64,000 nt of DNA. Source: Pogonophryne albipinna. Taxonomy: Eukaryota > Chordata > Actinopteri > Perciformes > Artedidraconidae. Location: NCBI GenBank assembly GCA_028583405.1, contig CM053243.1, positions 34,251,420-34,315,419 on the forward strand, in the 5' to 3' direction. Below are positions 12,105 to 25,643 of this stretch, one piece after another; positions within the stretch are counted from its first letter, which is position 1; each line of letters begins with the position of its first letter. Below the pieces are notes generated by a model. It saw only the letters and a list, made by a program, of their open reading frames with translations, was not told the origin of the DNA and ran no database searches. The position numbers and the translations under genes were made by a program.

Positions 12105-12926
12105 CCATATGGGTTCAACAAGACCTGTGTACAGACCATGTGTCTGAGATACAGATGAATAACAATTATGACATCTTGAATGCTAATGAATATGTTGGTA
12201 TAGAGAAGAATCTAAGACCTAAGTTACACCAAAACCAATGCTAGTGTTTGTTTGTCTGTCAAATCCTACTTTCTCTGTGGCATTCAGCCCAAAGGCCATT
12301 TGTTACTCTTAAATCTTAAGAAAACAGGTCACACATGCATAGTTTCATTTTGTTACAAAGGGGACACTGCAATCCTAAACAGCAGGGAGCTGTAGTTATC
12401 CCAAACAGTAGTAAATTAATCATTTACTGGGGACTATCTTTGGCTGCAGATTAATACACATATGGTGCACTAGTGGGTATGCAGAATTGACTCAAAATAA
12501 ACTATCACTGTTTTTTGCACTGAAGGAACATGTTAATTAGTGCAACATTGTGCTTCCTTTGTTACTTGGGTTTTTGGATCATTTTGTTGTTTGTTTTTTT
12601 CAGGGGATTTGTTGGCCAAAATAAATAAAACTATGGTCTAGTGCCAGCAGTATCATTTAAAATGGCTGGGATTGACAATTAGCCAATCGATGGATAAGAT
12701 GATTAACAGTGAAGACTTTTTTTTCTTGTGTTCAAATTCTGTGTACAGCTTTATATCGGACGTTGGGCTTTGCTGGTTTTCAAATCAAGCAATGAGGACA
12801 AACGCAACCAGCCGTTACCGCTGCTGCTGCCTCACTCTGACATGCAGACTTGGAGTGCTTCACTCTTCAGTTCTGCTTCACCTGGATAAAAAACACAACC
12901 GCCCCACCTCCGAATCATGGCCTAAG

Positions 12927-12974
12927 TACGCAGAGTTCTGGTATTAGGGCATTTAAAGGGCAGAACTCTGCGTA
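12927..12974. repeat. Perfect 14-bp inverted repeat with 20-base loop
   Basis: Arms TACGCAGAGTTCTG (12927-12940) and CAGAACTCTGCGTA (12961-12974) are exact reverse complements. The stem is too short for a typical microRNA precursor. Its role is unknown. Confidence 0.9.
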
Positions 12975-13944
12975 TTAAACGCTTGTGTTTCTGGTGGTAG
13001 TTGTTGTAGTGTCGTGCACCGTTGGCCCTAGGAGCTGGCATGTTGAACTGACGCATTCAAAGAGAAACTAAAGTTTGAAAAGCAAGCAAACGATTTAAGT
13101 CGAGGGCACACACAGAGCTTTTCATATTTATTATCTCATTTGATCATTCAAATACTTAAACATTTTGAAAACCATGTGGCCATCTGGAATAAAGCAGCTG
13201 AAGGCTAAAGCTGATCCATGAGATGCCAGCTGCTTTATATGTTCATGTATGTTGTATGTTCATGCATGTAACATGGCAGTCCTAGGTCTTCCGGTTTCAC
13301 TTTTAAAATGCAGAATACAGACTGCTGTTACTGTCTGCTATGGGGTGTTATTTCTTTCTTCTCGTACAGATGTAAAATGTATGTGCAAGTTGGCTATTGG
13401 CTGTAATCTTTGCATTGTGTTCAAGTGCACATTTTTGGCACATCTAGTTTTTTGATGTTGGTTGGGTGTGTCACGGCCTTTAGGGAATTTAATCCAAACT
13501 TTATTCTTTCAACAGGAAAAGAAGGGATGGCTCTTTTTGTTAACTCGACAAGTCTCAGAAAAGCAAGCTAGTGCTTTTTTCTTCAACATTTTGTATTTTC
13601 TAGGGATGTGTTATCAAAAAAATACAGTTTGTAGCTTTGTCACTGGTTAACTACATACGTAACATTACATAACAAGGACCAAAAGTAAACTGGGCTGTAA
13701 ATATGTGTTATGCCTCTGACTGCTGTAATGACCAAAACCAATATCCTGCTTTCCCTCACCCATCCCTGCTTGCCATCAATAATCCAAATGTAATGTTTTC
13801 AGTTTTAACCCCTTTCATACCATATCAGGATACATTTCTCTTTACAGTATTCAAGGGAACATATTTCTCTTCCTAGTGATATAACGTAATTGGGGAGCTA
13901 ATACTTTACATTTGTATATGTGTGTGCATGTTGTAAAAGGTGTG

Positions 13945-14047
13945 TACTGTGTGTACTGTATGTACTGTATGTACCTGTATAACAATGCATGTCTGTGTAC
14001 AAACTTAATTTAATAATTAATAAAGTCCATTCTTCTTCTTCTTCTTC
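13945..14047 (+). repeat. TGTACTGTA-type repeat and TTC microsatellite
   Basis: Irregular GTACTGTATGTA units span about 13945-13978. A TTC run of six units lies at 14030-14047, just after AATAAAGTCCA. The layout resembles the tail of an inserted retroelement, but no diagnostic upstream sequence is visible. Confidence 0.5.
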
Positions 14048-17000
14048 ATTTGAATGTCATGTTTTTATTTGGAAATTTCTCAGCAAATATTAAATGAACA
14101 AGCTTTGTATATTACAACCACTACATTATTTGATTTAATCTAACCATTTGGCATAATTTGCTTTGGCTGGGCCAGTTGGTATAGGAGTGATGCTTTGAAA
14201 CAAGAATATTTTCAACATGTCACATTTAGTCAGTGTTTTAAACGAGGTGTCTTGGCGTGTTCTGGTGAAAACAAATGCAGGCCACTGCTGCAGTGCACAG
14301 TAAAGGTCATGCAAAAGGATGATGTAAACCATGTTTCCGTGTTCATTAGCTACACCATGTGTGGAATATTACTTTACTTAGTGGGATGCCTGAAAAGGAA
14401 TGGAGAAATCATTATTTAATCTCTGAATGGACCCAAATTGAAACAATTTCTGTGCCTTCATTCTGATCATTCTAAGTACAACTGACGGAAGCCACAACGT
14501 TTCATTTGTCAAGGTAATGAAAGTAACTCGTGCATCTTGAAGAAACCACTGTCGTACAACTGTCTGGAGCCACAATATTTCATTCTCAGTGGATCCCAGG
14601 TAACATCATCCTGATTGCATGGGGGTGCATTCTATAACGTCTTGTTGAAAGACGGCTGCAGACATGAAGTGGAAAATAACCTGACTTATAAGGAAGGTCA
14701 TACTACTACTGAAGTGTTTTTTTCCTCATCTATGTGGAAAAAGTGCTTCATGAATGGATGGCTGCCATGGGGTCAGGGACAGGTGGAATGGGTCTCCAAG
14801 CTATAGGGAATCGGATGCTGTGATCACTTCAGGGACAGTCCAGATTTAATCAAGCTGCCCAACCAAATGTGTTTACTCAGTTGCTTTCACTTCTCTTAGA
14901 CGGAGAATGGGTTAGAATTCCACATGATATTTGAAGGAGTTTCATAGTCATTTTGGAGAGTTCAATAAGACATTGCAATAGAACAATGCAATTCAATTAT
15001 TCTGAATGATTTCGCATAAAAGCTCCAATTGCTCCTTTTTAATTTGAAAGCTGCATTAATCAATTTTCTAGGGGAACAAAACCATGAATGAAAGCTGACT
15101 GATACTTTGACTACCTGACAGTAAATACTGTTGGAGACAATAACATTCAAACAAAAGGATTTAAATAGCTTTTCAGGATTGACGGTCACTATAGCACGAT
15201 ATCTGCACTGTAAGCAAGCTCTTTTATTTTACACAGTCATTTTATTTAATGTTAATATAAAAATATATTGATTAAGCTTTAAGGTGACATACAGTTCATG
15301 CTCTACGAGTTCAAAGCCCAATAAAGGTGTATGGATCAGAAATATAGTGAGCATATACAGAAACCCCATCTATCAATCTGTTCTCTTTTTATCCCCTAAT
15401 GGCCTAATCCTTTGAAGACTACAGGGGACTGGAGTACAACCAGTTCATTGAAATGATTTATTTCTAATTCATTACCAAATGTGTTGTCATTGTTCTACTG
15501 ATTGTAAGATGTAGAGGGTCCTCCACTAGCCTGGACATATTTTTTTTCCGTGACCAACAAAAGAGAGCAGCCTGTCATCCTGGTCTGTTTATCGTGAACT
15601 ATGAGAAATAAAGGTGGTGCAGTTGACCCTCAGACCGGAGCTTAACCTCCACCATCCTCTCGGGGCAGCAGCGTTTCCAGATGGCATGATCGTGTTATTG
15701 GAAATCATCACAATTCTAGATGACCAGGCTCATTTTCTCCCGTCTGTGATGGAATGAAATTAAATTTAAAGAAAGACCAAATTGAAGGCAATCAAACGGC
15801 CATCTGGAATTATTGTCAGACAGACGATCAGTGAGGACATAAACCTATAGACACATTTTAATTTGCTTTCAGGCAATATGCTAGAGCATTATGTCGGAAA
15901 ACGTTTGTTGTTTGTTTAAATCAATCTCTTGTTTCTAATGAGAAGTGTAAAAACATCAGCCATCTAGCCACTCTGATGATTGCAGTCTTGGCTATTGGAT
16001 TATGACGGCTCTTTTATGTTGGCTTTTATCTCTGAAATGGCTTTGAAACGGCCATGACACATACTTCAAACTTTGGATAAAAATGAGAAAAGCCAACTAG
16101 TTTTTAGAATTCTTACAAAACTGCAAAATAACGACATAATGGAATACTGTAAGTGTTTTTCAACTACTCTAAAGTCAAAGTGCTTAACCAAATACAATTC
16201 AGCATAAATATTCTATGTCAACCCCTTTGAGAATATATGAATTAATTTACAAAAATAACATAATGTGGTTTTAGAAATACAGATCAATTGAACATTTTGT
16301 CTTCAGTGATAGTAATGTGATGTTCCTTGCCTTAACTAATAGTCCTTGATCATGCTGCAAATGGAGTTGCTATGACGCAAGAACAATTTCAGACTTGATC
16401 TGACAAAAAAGTATTATATGACCATACTAATATAGATGACTCATTTAGAAAATGCGACATATTGGCTTGTCAAGGATAAGAGTAAACCATCTTTACATTT
16501 TGAACATTTGATTTACATTTAACCATGTTGAGCTGATACAGAGCTGTCAGATGTGTATACCTGGGCGCAGCTGTTTTCCAGGAAATTGTACTTGTATTAC
16601 CGTTCTGTTTGTAGAGTTAAACGGTATCGCATGATAGAACATTCTGGTTTCCTGTATGTTCTTTCATGTGAGGCAAGTAGAGGAAGGTTGCTTATCATGT
16701 GCCAAATACTGGAAAGACAGAGAGCGAGAGGGTAAAGAGACACCTTTCAAGTGATAATTCAATTCCTTTTCACGTATCACCATATGCTGCTTCCATTATG
16801 ATAATTGCATGTGCTAAATAATCTGCAGGGACCTCCATGTTCAAATACACTCTGCCAAGGCTCTGGCTGGTCTCTGCAAAGGGATTACGACAGGATGCCC
16901 TGGGTGGCAGACCGGCTGAATGTGAGGACGCTCTTAGTATTCCTGTCACTTGTCTAGCCCACCAATACGCTTCCCATGACTGCGTTCCTAAAAAGAGATC

Positions 17001-20000
17001 TGCAACATTGGCTGATAGGTTGAAGGGCATTGTGGCAGAAACGAGGCTGATTGGACTAAACGAAAACACGGAACAGTAAAATATGTTTGCATGAGTCATG
17101 GCAGTCGGGACAATCTTAGTAATTGGTCACAGATATAAACTAAAGAAGTCACTGCAAAGCGTGTTGATTGATCAAGGAACAGTGGAAACAGATATTGAAT
17201 AAGCAGGTAGCAGTCGTGGTTTAGGTAGGTGAGTACACACAGCCAGCAGCAGTGGCAGAATAATGAGCTGCACAGGCCCCATAAGCTGCCTTCTTACAGT
17301 AGTTAAACAGATCACTGCTAGCACAGGATTTGTGTGATTGGTGAAGTAAGTGAGCTGTACGCACCCGAATGCTGTTCTGCCTGCAAAATCATTCTGAATG
17401 AACTTGTGACACTCATTTTGTTGAATTAATAAATATTTAACTCAAAAAGGTTCCACATCACAGTGATGCCCTTGATACATTTGATGCGTCATCAGTAAAA
17501 CTTGGTTCTCACCAAATGAGCTCATCACATATTGAACGTGATTCCTAAAAGTTTCGGAAGCACTAGAAATTGGGCCATGATAGGTGTGTTTTCACGATAT
17601 AACACGCACATTTGCAATTTTATGCCCACATATATTGACTATTTTAGTTTGCAATTTGTAGGAACCATTTAGATTTCTCCTATACCCTATTACTGGTGCA
17701 GTGGAAATACCTCCAAAAGAACAAAATACAGTCTCCCATTGTTAGTGTTGAGAAAGACAACAGTGTTGCATTAAAAATGACACAATAGCTTCAATGGCCA
17801 TCTTGGCAGGTTGCCGCTCCCTGCAAAAACGCAGAGTTCTCGAAGGGATTAGTTCACTGGAGTGTCCCCTGTTCAGTCACAGCTATTTGCCAATGAATTC
17901 CGGCCATTCTAGTTTGCAAATTGACTGAATAGAAGAAGTTGGAGGCAGGTCTCTCCGGAGCTTTTGTGTTCACATCGGGGTGACAGGATACTGACAACGG
18001 ATGGCAACATACGTGGTGCAGTCTTTTGTTCTTTTGTTTAAGATTGCTGCCAACCAATGTGCCTCTGTCTCTTGTTGGAAATCCTTTCTGGGGTTTTTGC
18101 CCTGTAGCTATCAGTATGTGAAAAGTTATTCACACGTCACTAATGAGTGCGATGCTGAGACTATGTATACAGACGCATCGTGTGAATGTAGATTGGTGTC
18201 GACAAAGTCTGGCACCATTTCTGAAACACAAATTAGATGTGTGCATCTGAATAATATTACGTTTGAATACCATTGAAGATGTATTATTAAAGTTACAGCA
18301 ATGTAATTGTTACCTTGGTTGGTGATTGGCTAATGGTTACACAAGCCAAAAAAACATTATGACATCATAAAGTGGCCAAAATCTGATCAGCTCATTTTCA
18401 GACAGGTTTTTATATAAATGGATCAGGACAAAAAGTGAGCGAATCTTTTGTCCTGAAACTTTCAGAATCTCTTTACACAGAGGGGAAAAATGTTTATGTA
18501 TAAAAGACATGCAAAAGTGGATTTTGCATAATAGGTGACCTTTACAGTAAGACCAATAAAGTAAAAAGAGACAACACACACACCAATGTTAAACCAATAT
18601 ATCCAAACAGGTAACAAGACCAAAGAGGTAAGGGCTGGAGCTTTTAAATAATACTTCGCTCCCTATCTAAAATGAAGCTGTGTAAACTGCAAATGCCAAT
18701 TTTAAGCAATGCTTGCCATAAGCCTTTTGGCTTGACTGAGTTTTCACTTGACTTGACCAAATGTCAAAGCAAGCGATGTCAAGTAAGGACATCTTTTTTT
18801 TGGAGAGTAAAATGTGGAAAGCACAGAAATGGAAATAAGATGCTTCTCCTGCTTTGCCTCAGCTGACACGGTACTCCTGGCTCTAAGCATTAATATGTTA
18901 TGGTGAGCAAAACCTCTGTCAAATGTTAAACGGGGATGTTACTGTTTTGTAGCCACAGTGATGGATTGTTGGTGCTGAGACGTCTAGTGGGGTTCAGATC
19001 TGTATCCGCTCCGAGGCAAGGCTTAAGCACTCAGTAATCATGTTTGGAGTCTTGCAAATGTGCCAAAGATAAAAGCTGTGAGGAAACATAGCGTCTGTAT
19101 AGCTAATGGAATTGCACCATATAAATTGGCCTATATAGTCTAAAAGCACGGAGTGGGCACCTGTGAGACTATAACTAGGCTGTTTACGCATAATTACCTT
19201 CCTGAAAAACAAAAGCATTAAATAATGGACGGAAAATTAAAATGCAGTGAGAAAAATGAATGCCATTATGCCTTGTCGTAGAGCATAAGGAGGTGGATTA
19301 TTTAATGCTCTGCAAGTCTAAAAAGTATTATGAAAAGCATGATGTAACTAAGTACTACCAACTTCTACTGTGAAATGAACCTTATGATCACATTTCTTCC
19401 TGCAGTAGCTACACACAGCCCAAGGAGTTCACATAAAAAGAAGCCTTCATATTTTGGTCAAAGATTAAGTGCATGCTAAACCCTTCGGTCGCAAATTGCT
19501 TGAATGCAGTGATAAGGGTGTGAGACTTCTATTGATCCCCGCAGTGCAACTCTCTTTTCACTTGGCTCCCTGAAGGGAGGTCAGAGTGTGGGGTCATCTT
19601 CACACAGAGCGCCCCTCGAGCTGGTAGTGAGTCAGTGGGGAATCGCTGACATGCTCAAGGGCAGGACGAGAATGGCATGTACATTACAAGCTCTTTCCTG
19701 TGCGGCTACATGGGGAGGATCTTTAATACCTCCTACTCTGATTTGTTTTAAAGAAAGTCCCAACATAAGGCTAAAAGCTTCTAGGAGTAGATTCGTATTT
19801 GAAGAGAATATTAAGAGAGCATCATTAAATTATCCTACTTCGAATGCAATCTATTCACCTAATCCTCTATTAAGAACAACAAGAGAAAATGGGTACCTCT
19901 CGACTGTTCTTCATAAAGTACATCATTGCCATGTTATAATATCTGGTACAACTTATGCTAATAAGTATCTTAAAGTGGATCCTAAAGAATGTCCTTTGTT

Positions 20001-20261
20001 GCACGCAGGTTGAAATCTAACCGTCAAAATTGTAGGACAGGACACTATAAATCCTTTCATAAAGCAACTAGTCCATCCCACAGCAAGGATTCACAGCTTT
20101 GAAATTAAATTCCCTTCCACCAGATTACTATAATTATCTACCTCACGGTAAAGGGTGAGCGGAGGATTAAGGTCTGTTTAAAAATAACCACCATCAAATA
20201 TATTTGGACTCAATAAATGAAAGCTGTAGAGCAGACATTTTCTCAGTGGTGTAATTTAGAT

Positions 20262-20330
20262 TTCTCTCTCTCCCCCCCTTTCTGTTTCTATCTCCTCTTC
20301 TCCCTCCTCTCTTTTCTTTTCTCTCTGTTA
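20262..20330 (+). repeat. CT-rich pyrimidine tract
   Basis: Almost pure pyrimidine run (CTCTCTCTCC, CCCCTTTCTG, TCTCCTCTTCTC). Low-complexity sequence of no clear function. Confidence 0.7.
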
Positions 20331-22324
20331 ATCTGCTTTGATAATTCTGCAGTCAATGCATGACGCTCCGTGGGACACCGACTTAAAGTCAGTCAGAAAT
20401 CAAAGCAGGGGAAATGCAATTATTCAAGTGGCAGTCAACAATTTTGTAAAAGATGGATGTAGGCTATAACAAACATTCTCTCATAAAGGCTAAGATCTAC
20501 CAAGAGGATCACAAATCACCACCAGCCGCATGATTATGGCCGTGCTTATGCAAGGTCATTTAGTAGGCCTGGGACTTGTTGTATTGTTGCAACACAAACA
20601 TTATGTCCTTTTTTTTTACTTTGGACTGTACACTGATGGTGATGATCATTACCTCCCGTTCTTATGTTTTATTATCTACCCAACCAGCTGCTGAACAGAC
20701 TAGCTGTGGGTGTTCAGGAGGGATTGTGTTTCCTCTGCTGATGGCTGATTGATTGTGTGTAGTCAGTGTTGACAGCATACAGTAGGTAGTCCATTTTGTT
20801 TTCCCTTCATTGTTTGTTCATGGGGAGAACTCTCAGCTGGCATGCTAATGAGCTGCGATAGATTGGTGTTGTGCCAGAAATCGTATGAACCCTCCCCAGA
20901 AAAATGTGTCTCCACATTGGTTTGCATTGTTTGTCCTTTATGATGATAAAGCACATCTAGGCCATATTTGTCCAATCTTTGACATTGTAATTCATCTTAT
21001 AATTTTCTTAAATGATGAAAATGTGAATTTAAGCCACACAGAATTAAAACAAAATGTGGATTATATTGCACTGTAATTACTGCACCAAACACTTGTTTTA
21101 TGGGGTAAACAACTTTTACCACAAATCCTTTAACAGCATCTCACACTCAATAAAATACAACCATAATGTTTTTCTGCTACCTCAGTATTAATGTAAAGTT
21201 AACAGACATTATTCTGGGTCTGCTACACAGCATCTGGTGATGTTGGTAATTATATGTGAAATGAAGACACTCATTTTATCTTTGAAATGAATTGAACCTT
21301 TGTTAATCATGCCAGCAGTTAATCAGCATGTCTCAAACGCTACGATCCGCACATCATGTAACAGAACACGTACATGTCTTTTAACCTGTAAACCTTGGGC
21401 TCTAATCCCGAGTTAACACTACCCTGGGTTGTCTTTACCCGTTTGACACTGTTTATATTTAATCCTGGTTAGCCTGAGGCGTGCATATCCAGCTGCTGTG
21501 CTGCTGATTATGTTCATCTGAGGTAGCCTGATTTTCTCCCCTTTCATGCATAGTTGTTCGAGTCAAGCAGGTAGCGTAACCCAAGCCAAGATTTATGTTT
21601 GTTCACAACTGTGCACTTTGTACTTTGAATTATTTATGATTTCAGAAAAGTATACATTTATTGTCGGGCTATATGCTAATGTCAGTCAGCTATAGTGTTT
21701 ACATTTACATATGATGATGTATGTGAACACATGTAAATCGCCTGTTGGTTTTATTAATGGAGAAGTTAAAAATGGCTTTAACTAATGCTAAAGGAAGAGG
21801 TAACCTTAACATTTATTTTAAAATCAACACATTTATATTTATAAAAATAATAAATACCTAAAACAAAGCAGACACAGAGGTCAAGAAAACACTACCGACA
21901 TTTTATTTCCTTTTAAGTTGTGAAAACAGCTTTTTAGATTCAGGAGATTTTTAGTAACATTAACAGTTATTGAAGTTGTGTTTTTTAAACACCCTATGAA
22001 TAATAATCCAGCATTTATGCTATAGGTATTTCTGGTCTCCACCTACACCACAATCCTTCTTTTACCTCGTACAACCCCACTTATAAATACATATGAACTA
22101 TCCTTTTAAGAAGGTTTGTTAAAACTAACATTAAATAAAGGATGTGGGCTTAAAAAAAAGAAATGCTGCTAAAGAGGAGAAAGGATCTTCAAAATGAATG
22201 AATCAATACTTAAAGTTCATCACAACTGTCACATATTCCCATTTGAGTACTTGCTTATATGAGTGGCAGCTCTAAATATAAAAAAATACTAAAATATGAA
22301 TAAATGACCATTGTGCTGTCAGCA

Positions 22325-22580
22325 AATCCATCCATCCGTGTTCTATATTACTTGTTGCGATCAGTGCCTTAGGGGCTGCAGCCTCTCCCATCATGCACTT
22401 GGTGAGAACCACCCTCGACAGGTCACCAGTCTCTCACAGCGCTAACACATATAGACAGACACACACATTAACACCTACAGGCACTTTAGAGAATCCACTT
22501 CGTCTAACCTGCCTGTCCTTGGACTGCAGGAGGAACTGGAGCACAAGTTGATGCAGACATGGAGATAACGTGAAAACATA
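22325..22580 (+). repeat. Degenerate copy of a widespread fish interspersed repeat
   Basis: Starts near ATCCATCCGTGTTCTATA and carries in order CGACAGGTCACCAGTCTCTC, ACAGCGCTAACACATA, ACACCTACAGGCACTTTAGA, TGTCCTTGGACTGCAGGAGG and GCAGACATGGAGATAACGTG. This order of blocks is a hallmark of a very common repeat in teleost genomes. The copy is old, judging by many changes from the usual blocks. I do not assign a family name. Confidence 0.7.
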
Positions 22581-23679
22581 AAAATCCACACAGTATGTCT
22601 CAGGACTTTACATGTTTCCCCCAGCTGCATGCTATACATACCTTCTATACTTCTAAGTCTATATTTGTTTTTTGATTTCACTGAATATGGAATTTTAAAG
22701 TATGCACACAAAAGGTAAACAGTTTTTCTCTTTTTCAGCAGCTTCACTGAACCTTAATCCTCCAGCTTTCTCACTCTCTTTCCTCGATGCCCCTGTATCT
22801 CCTTCTCCCTTCACTCCCCTGAGAACCACTATCTGTCTCCCTCTATCCTGGAGCCTTTCTCTAACTTGGTCTCATTCTCTACTCTCATCTTTAAATAATT
22901 TCTTACAGAGGGAAATCTAATCAAATCTGAGTGAGAGCGAGAAAAGCAGAGGTGGAAAGCGATTGTGTTTTAATCAGAAGTGGAGAGGGGCCTAAAAAGA
23001 GACAGAATCAGAAAGCAACGTTGGCAGTGTGTGAGGGGGTAGTAGAGTGAGAGAATTGCGAGTGCATTAGCAGTCAGAGCACTTAGTGTGAGGAATCCAT
23101 TCATTATTCATTAGCTAATTCACCATGTATAGTAATTAAAATCAGAAACTGCTCCAAAATGGAAAGAGCTATGATGGGCTGGTTTCCTATGTACAATATT
23201 TAAGATTGCTGTTTTTTCAGTACTCATGCTCCAGGCCTTTATATATAAAGTGTACCTGCTTTAAAGGGTGCAACTCTGGGTCTGGACACTATTTACTATA
23301 CAATATATGCGAATAAATGGCTTGTTATAACCAGAAGGTCAAGACATGCATTTAATAATCAAAGCACATGTAACTCTCGCATATATAGATAATTCGAGGA
23401 ACATATTCCTTTATGTGCGTAGAAATGTACATATGCACAAATATGTATGTCATGCCCCATTAAATTAAATCATACAGGCGTGTTTATCTGATCCTGAAAA
23501 CACTACATGATCAAAATAATGTTATGTCAATTAATAGAATGCTAAAATAGGATCATCCCTCTGCTCAGTCGGTGGGGAAAAAAAGAGGTGCTGCTTGTTT
23601 GAGCTATATTTGAACAACAAAGTTGCTTGTTTTGGCGTTGTTCTGACAGCAGTGGTAAAGGTTCTGAGTGGAAATAATC

Positions 23680-23834
<155 letters not shown>

Positions 23835-23960
23835 TGTTCCTGCTGATTCAAACTAGCAGACTAATTGTCTCTGGCAGGTGGTTCAGATCAATGGATATAA
23901 CCTCTAGCTTGTTTTTTCAAAATTATTATCTGTTGACTACAGTTTAAAATCATCCTTTGG

Positions 23961-24075
<115 letters not shown>

Positions 24076-24265
24076 TTATTATGCAGGCTCCTCATTTATG
24101 AAACAAGACTAGTGGTGTATGAGAATCAATCCTGAATCCTCACAGAATACAGATGTGCAGCAATCCCCATAAAGACACTAAATTCATTTGAACCCTCTGG
24201 ACATATGTAAGGTAATCTACAAATAAATATCCTTTTAACACAAAGCAATTTATCATTACCATCTA

Positions 24266-25635
24266 GGATATAATAATAATATAATAATGATCTGCTCCTT
24301 GCCGCCGACTCAGGTAGCCCAGCTGTCCTGGTGCTGTTAGACCTGACAGCTGCCTTCGACACTGTGGACCATAGCATCCTGTTGTCACGGCTTGAACAGT
24401 CTGCTGGCATCACAGGCTCTGCCCTTGCATGGTTCAGGTCCTACCTGACAGACCGTAGCTTCTCAGTGCAGCTAGGTGCCTTCTCCTCTGCCAAAGCCCC
24501 TCTTACCTGTGGGGTTCCCCAAGGCTCGATCCTGGGCCCCATCCTTTTTCTACTGTACATACTGCCCCTAGGTTAAATTCTCACAAAACACAAAATCCCC
24601 TTCCACTGCTACGCCGACGATGTACAGATCTATCTGCCACTCAATTAAAATGTCAACTCATTACAGCTATTGATGGACTGCTTAACAGAGATCAAATCCT
24701 GGCTGAGCCAAAATGTCCTCAACCTCAATGAGAGCAAGACTGAGGTTATATTTTTTGGACCCCAACCTCCAGCCTCCCAGGTTGATATTCTGGGCTCCCT
24801 CAAAAATAATATCCTCCCCTCTGTCACGAACCTTGGAGTGACCTTCAACAGCGCTTTTAAATTTGATAAGCAGGTCAGCAGCGTAGTCCAAACCTGCTTT
24901 TTTACAATACGACTATTGGCCAAGACCAAGTCGTTTTTATCTTTTAAAGACCTGGAAAGGGTTATTAACGCCTTTGTTACCTCGAGGTTGGACTACTGCA
25001 ACGCTCTGTATATGGGTATGGACCAGGCGTCAATTAAACACCTGCAGCTAGTGGAGAACGCAGCTGCACGTCTTCTCACTGGCCACAAAAAGCGTGACCA
25101 CATCACCCCCATTCTGGCCTCACTGCACTGGCTTCCAATTTGGTTCCGAATTGATTTTAAACTCCTTTTATTTGTTTTTAAAGCACTAAATGGGCTGGCT
25201 CCGGCCTATATAGCTGAACTCCTCCAGCGCTACACCCCAGCCAGAGCTTTAAGGTCTGCTGATCAGCTGTTGCTGATAGTGCCCAAGACCAGGCTCAAAA
25301 CCCGAGGGCACCGAGCCTTCGCAGCAGCTTGCCCTAGGCTCTGGAACACTCTGCCCCTCCATGAGGTCGGCCCAGACCCTGGGTTTTTAAATCTACTCTG
25401 AAAACACACTTCTTCTCCCTGGCCTTTTAGTCAGAGCGGAGCACAACTCCTGACTTTTCCCTGTGTTTTTTATATATCTGTTGTAATTTATTGTCTTTTA
25501 TTGTGATTGTAGTAATGTGTTTTTATGTGATTGTAGTATTTATTACATGTACAGCACTTTGGCCCGACCAAAAATCGCTTTTAAATGTGCTTTATAAATA
25601 AACTTTATAAATAAACTTTGATTTGATTTGATTTG
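24266..25635 (+). mobile_element. 5'-truncated L2/CR1-like LINE with target duplication
   Basis: A non-LTR retrotransposon fragment of 1370 bases flanked by the direct repeat ACCATCTA at 24258-24265 and 25636-25643, which I read as the target-site duplication. The 5' edge holds an irregular ATAATAAT stretch before LINE sequence begins near 24288. The 3' end has AATAAA-like motifs and a TTTGA pentamer tail (about 25612-25635). The 5' truncation and oligomer tail are normal for this group. Confidence 0.88.
24290..25430 (+). pseudogene. LINE reverse transcriptase, C-terminal two thirds
   Basis: A single frame reads [17 protein letters not shown] (palm region, first catalytic Asp area), [17 protein letters not shown], then YADDVQIYL with the YADD catalytic box at 24610-24621. 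It continues through the thumb region SRLDYCNALYMG, NAAARLLTG, ITPILASLHWLPI and PARALRSA to the C-terminus. Two in-frame TAA stops (24574-24576 and 24646-24648) and a one-base shift near 25385 disable it; past the shift, FKSTLKTHFFSLAF ends at TAG 25428-25430. The N-terminal endonuclease domain is absent. Confidence 0.92.
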
Positions 25636-25643
25636 ACCATCTA

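Larger units (their letters stand above)
12105..22324. other. Long non-coding stretch, probably intronic
   Basis: About 10 kb, AT-rich, with no supported gene. The longest open frame is 141 codons at 19588-20013, with no recognisable domain and near the length expected by chance in this much sequence. Only small features stand out: a hairpin at 12927, short microsatellites near 13.95-14.05 kb, E-box motifs near 15.7-15.8 kb and a pyrimidine tract near 20.26-20.33 kb. Confidence 0.45.

Noticed and set aside
12927..12974. A microRNA precursor
   Set aside because: The 14-bp stem is too short and flanking bases do not extend the pairing beyond a wobble.
19588..20013. 141-codon open frame on the plus strand
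   Set aside because: No recognisable domain, mixed composition, and a length expected once or so by chance in 64 kb read in six frames.
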